A DNA stretch of 8,271 nt from Desulfocapsa sp. (GTDB lineage Bacteria > Desulfobacterota > Desulfobulbia > Desulfobulbales > Desulfocapsaceae). Below, in pieces: positions 6,765 through 8,271 of the stretch. The translations under genes and the position numbers were made by a program. How positions within the stretch are numbered: the first letter of the stretch is position 1; each line of letters starts with the position of its first letter. The DNA lies in NCBI GenBank assembly GCA_030638765.1, contig DAOWDZ010000020.1, positions 1-8,271 of the forward strand. The letters run 5' to 3'. The notes beneath the pieces were generated by a model. It saw only the letters and a list, made by a program, of their open reading frames with translations, searched no databases and was not told the DNA's origin.

Positions 6765-6782
6765 AAGGAAAGAGATGTAATG
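6765..6782 (+). promoter_or_regulatory. Ribosome binding site and start-stop pair before mltF
   Basis: AAGGAAAGAG (6765-6774) is a strong purine-rich ribosome binding site, 5-9 bases before ATG 6780 depending on the pairing register. Between them, ATG 6775-6777 is directly followed by TAA 6778-6780, whose last A is the first base of the mltF ATG. This ATGTAATG arrangement is a minimal start-stop frame that may compete for initiation. ATG 6780 is chosen because it opens the signal peptide. Confidence 0.6.
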
Positions 6783-8216
6783 AAAAGAAATATCCATATA
6801 TCCTGTTGGTCAAAGATCAGTTTGCAGATTGCTGTTGTTTCCCTGCTTTTCGGACTTGTTTCGTCGGTGGGGGCTGCTATGGAAGAAGGGCGAACCATAG
6901 GATCTCAAAAATGGTTCGGTGATTTTGATAAGATGGTGGAAAAAAGAGAACTGCGCGTCCTTATTCCCTATAACAAAACATTTTATTTTCTGGATGGTGC
7001 TTCTGAAAAGGGGTTGTCCTATGATGCCATAAAGGGTTTTGAAAAATATATTAATAGGAAGTTGAAAACCAAAAATTTGAAATTTAATATATTTATTATT
7101 CCAACTGAACGAGAATTTCTGTTGTCTAATCTTAAGAGCGGACTAGGTGATATTGCCATAGGGAATTTAACTATCACCGACGAACGATTACAGTCAGTGG
7201 ATTTTTCGGATCCTTTCTTGAGCGATGTGAGAGAGATAGTTGTAGCTGGAAAAAATGGGCCTGATCTGAAGAACAGCTTTGATCTGGCAGGAAAAGAAAT
7301 CTATGTACGCAAATCCAGCAGTTACTATGAAAGTCTATTAAAACTAAATGTTGCGTTGAAATCGGTTGGAAAAAAAGCGGTTAAAATAACTCTTGCCGAT
7401 CCTCATCTGGAAGATGCTGATCTTATGGAAATGCTGGACGCCGGAGTGATACCCATGCTGATAGTGGATAATCATAAGGCTGAATTCTGGGCAAAGATAT
7501 TAAAGAATATTCGTTTGTATCAGAATGTAGTTGTGCATGGTGAGGGTGAAATTGGCTGGGCAGTAAGGAAGAATAGTCCACAGCTGAAAGAGGTCATCAA
7601 TGAGTTTGTGAAGAAAAATAAAAAGGGTACTCTTCATGGAAATATGACGCTGAACAAATACCTTAAAAGTACAAAGTATATAACAAATCCAACTGCTACG
7701 AGAGATCGGGAAAATTTCAAGAGCCTTGTCGGATATTTTAAGATTTATGGGAAACAATATGATTTTGACTATCTGTTACTTACAGCACTTGCCTATCAGG
7801 AGTCACGTCTCAATCAGCAGGCTAAAAGCAGTGTCGGAGCTGTTGGTGTTATGCAAATTTTACCGTCCACTGCCAAGGATAAGAACGTCAATATTCCAGA
7901 TATTAGGGAAGTTGAGTCGAATATCCATGCCGGCACAAAGTATCTGCGTTTTATGGTAGACCATTATTTTTCTGAAAAAGAAGTAGATAGGTTAAACAGA
8001 GGACTACTTTCCTTTGCTTCTTATAATGCAGGACCTGCAAAAATTGCAAAATTGCGAAAAGAAGCCAAAGAAATGGGTTTGGATCCCAATGTCTGGTTTG
8101 GAAATGTGGAAGTGGTTGCAGCCAGACGGATTGGAAGAGAGACTGTTCAGTATGTGAGTAATATATATAAGTATTACGTAGTGTACCGTCTTCTTGCTGA
8201 GCAGGGAAAGCTGTGA
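6780..8216 (+). CDS. mltF: Membrane-bound lytic murein transglycosylase F (MltF-type)
   Basis: MltF-type enzymes cleave the MurNAc-GlcNAc bond of peptidoglycan to a 1,6-anhydro product in the periplasm; an N-terminal solute-binding-like domain regulates activity in characterised members. The product has 478 residues (E. coli about 518). A signal sequence (basic start, hydrophobic core about 14-33, probable cut near VGAA) lacks a lipobox. The solute-binding domain (SBP family 3) spans about 57-285, with GDIAIGNLTITDER (123-136) and VDFSDPFL (140-147). The SLT catalytic domain spans about 320-470: ALAYQESRLN (336-345) with catalytic Glu341, GAVGVMQILPSTA (353-365), SYNAGP (414-419) and YVSNIYKYY (458-466). 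All expected catalytic motifs are present. It follows a terminator; no clear promoter was found in the 79-base gap. Confidence 0.93.
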   Translation: MKRNIHISCWSKISLQIAVVSLLFGLVSSVGAAMEEGRTIGSQKWFGDFDKMVEKRELRVLIPYNKTFYFLDGASEKGLSYDAIKGFEKYINRKLKTKNLKFNIFIIPTEREFLLSNLKSGLGDIAIGNLTITDERLQSVDFSDPFLSDVREIVVAGKNGPDLKNSFDLAGKEIYVRKSSSYYESLLKLNVALKSVGKKAVKITLADPHLEDADLMEMLDAGVIPMLIVDNHKAEFWAKILKNIRLYQNVVVHGEGEIGWAVRKNSPQLKEVINEFVKKNKKGTLHGNMTLNKYLKSTKYITNPTATRDRENFKSLVGYFKIYGKQYDFDYLLLTALAYQESRLNQQAKSSVGAVGVMQILPSTAKDKNVNIPDIREVESNIHAGTKYLRFMVDHYFSEKEVDRLNRGLLSFASYNAGPAKIAKLRKEAKEMGLDPNVWFGNVEVVAARRIGRETVQYVSNIYKYYVVYRLLAEQGKL

Positions 8217-8219
8217 ATA

Positions 8220-8271
8220 TCAGGTTTTTGGACCAAATCTCTTTTGAGTTGCCACTTCGATGGCAAGGTCT
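8220..8271 (-). CDS. Possible C-terminal end of a convergent gene (partial)
   Basis: Read on the reverse strand, the last 49 bases are open and end in TGA (8222-8220), giving the tail DLAIEVATQKRFGPKT. It looks protein-like (balanced composition, basic end) and would converge on mltF with a 3-base gap. Sixteen residues are too few to name a family, and a short open stretch can occur by chance. Confidence 0.35.
   Translation of the reverse strand, partial: DLAIEVATQKRFGPKT

Noticed and set aside
6389..6898. Reverse-strand open frame of 169 codons
   Set aside because: It lies antisense across the Cys-rich gene, its terminator and the mltF start; the product has no recognisable motif and no ribosome binding site supports it.
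8249..8266. Hairpin TTGCCA, 6-base loop, TGGCAA near the right edge
   Set aside because: No T run follows on either strand, and it lies in a possible reverse-strand coding tail, so a terminator is not supported.

Overview
The window carries eight forward-strand genes packed end to end: a partial DNA polymerase III delta subunit gene (holA), clpS, clpA, a 121-codon gene of unknown function, an ExeA/GspA-type AAA ATPase gene, rmuC, a small Cys-rich (zinc-ribbon-like) gene, and an MltF-type lytic transglycosylase gene. A probable gene tail on the reverse strand sits at the right edge. The ClpS/ClpA pair, two-membrane envelope genes (ExeA-type ATPase, MltF) and moderate GC point to a Gram-negative bacterium. 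The general style fits Desulfobacterota (former Deltaproteobacteria), but that placement is inference, not read from a marker gene.

Region by region. Positions 1-459 encode the C-terminal part of HolA in one frame, broken by an in-frame TAG at 91-93; recognisable HolA sequence lies on both sides. After an 86-base AT-rich gap come clpS (546-848) and clpA (860-3145), 11 bases apart: the N-degron adaptor and its unfoldase. Eight bases later lies an unrecognised 121-codon gene (3154-3519). It overlaps the ATPase gene (3519-4607) by one base (TAATG), so clpS to the ATPase gene looks like one transcription unit. rmuC follows after 55 bases with no clear ribosome binding site. A 151-base gap (6103-6253) holds a good sigma-70-type promoter and a Fur-box-like dyad in front of the Cys-rich gene (6254-6700). 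That gene ends in the only convincing intrinsic terminator of the window (6728-6764). mltF (6780-8216) then begins with a strong ribosome binding site.

How the genes relate: ClpS delivers N-degron substrates to ClpA, which (IGF loop present) should feed ClpP encoded elsewhere. HolA belongs to the replisome clamp loader. RmuC is a membrane-anchored, nuclease-like protein linked to limiting DNA rearrangement. The ExeA-type ATPase and MltF both act at the cell wall. No mobile element, CRISPR array, tRNA or rRNA was seen. The most notable observation is the amber codon in the essential gene holA, together with the absence of TAG among all eight visible forward stop codons. This is compatible with amber readthrough (for example pyrrolysine or a suppressor tRNA), but equally with a mutation, a split gene or a sequence error. 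I did not find a clear new multi-gene system.
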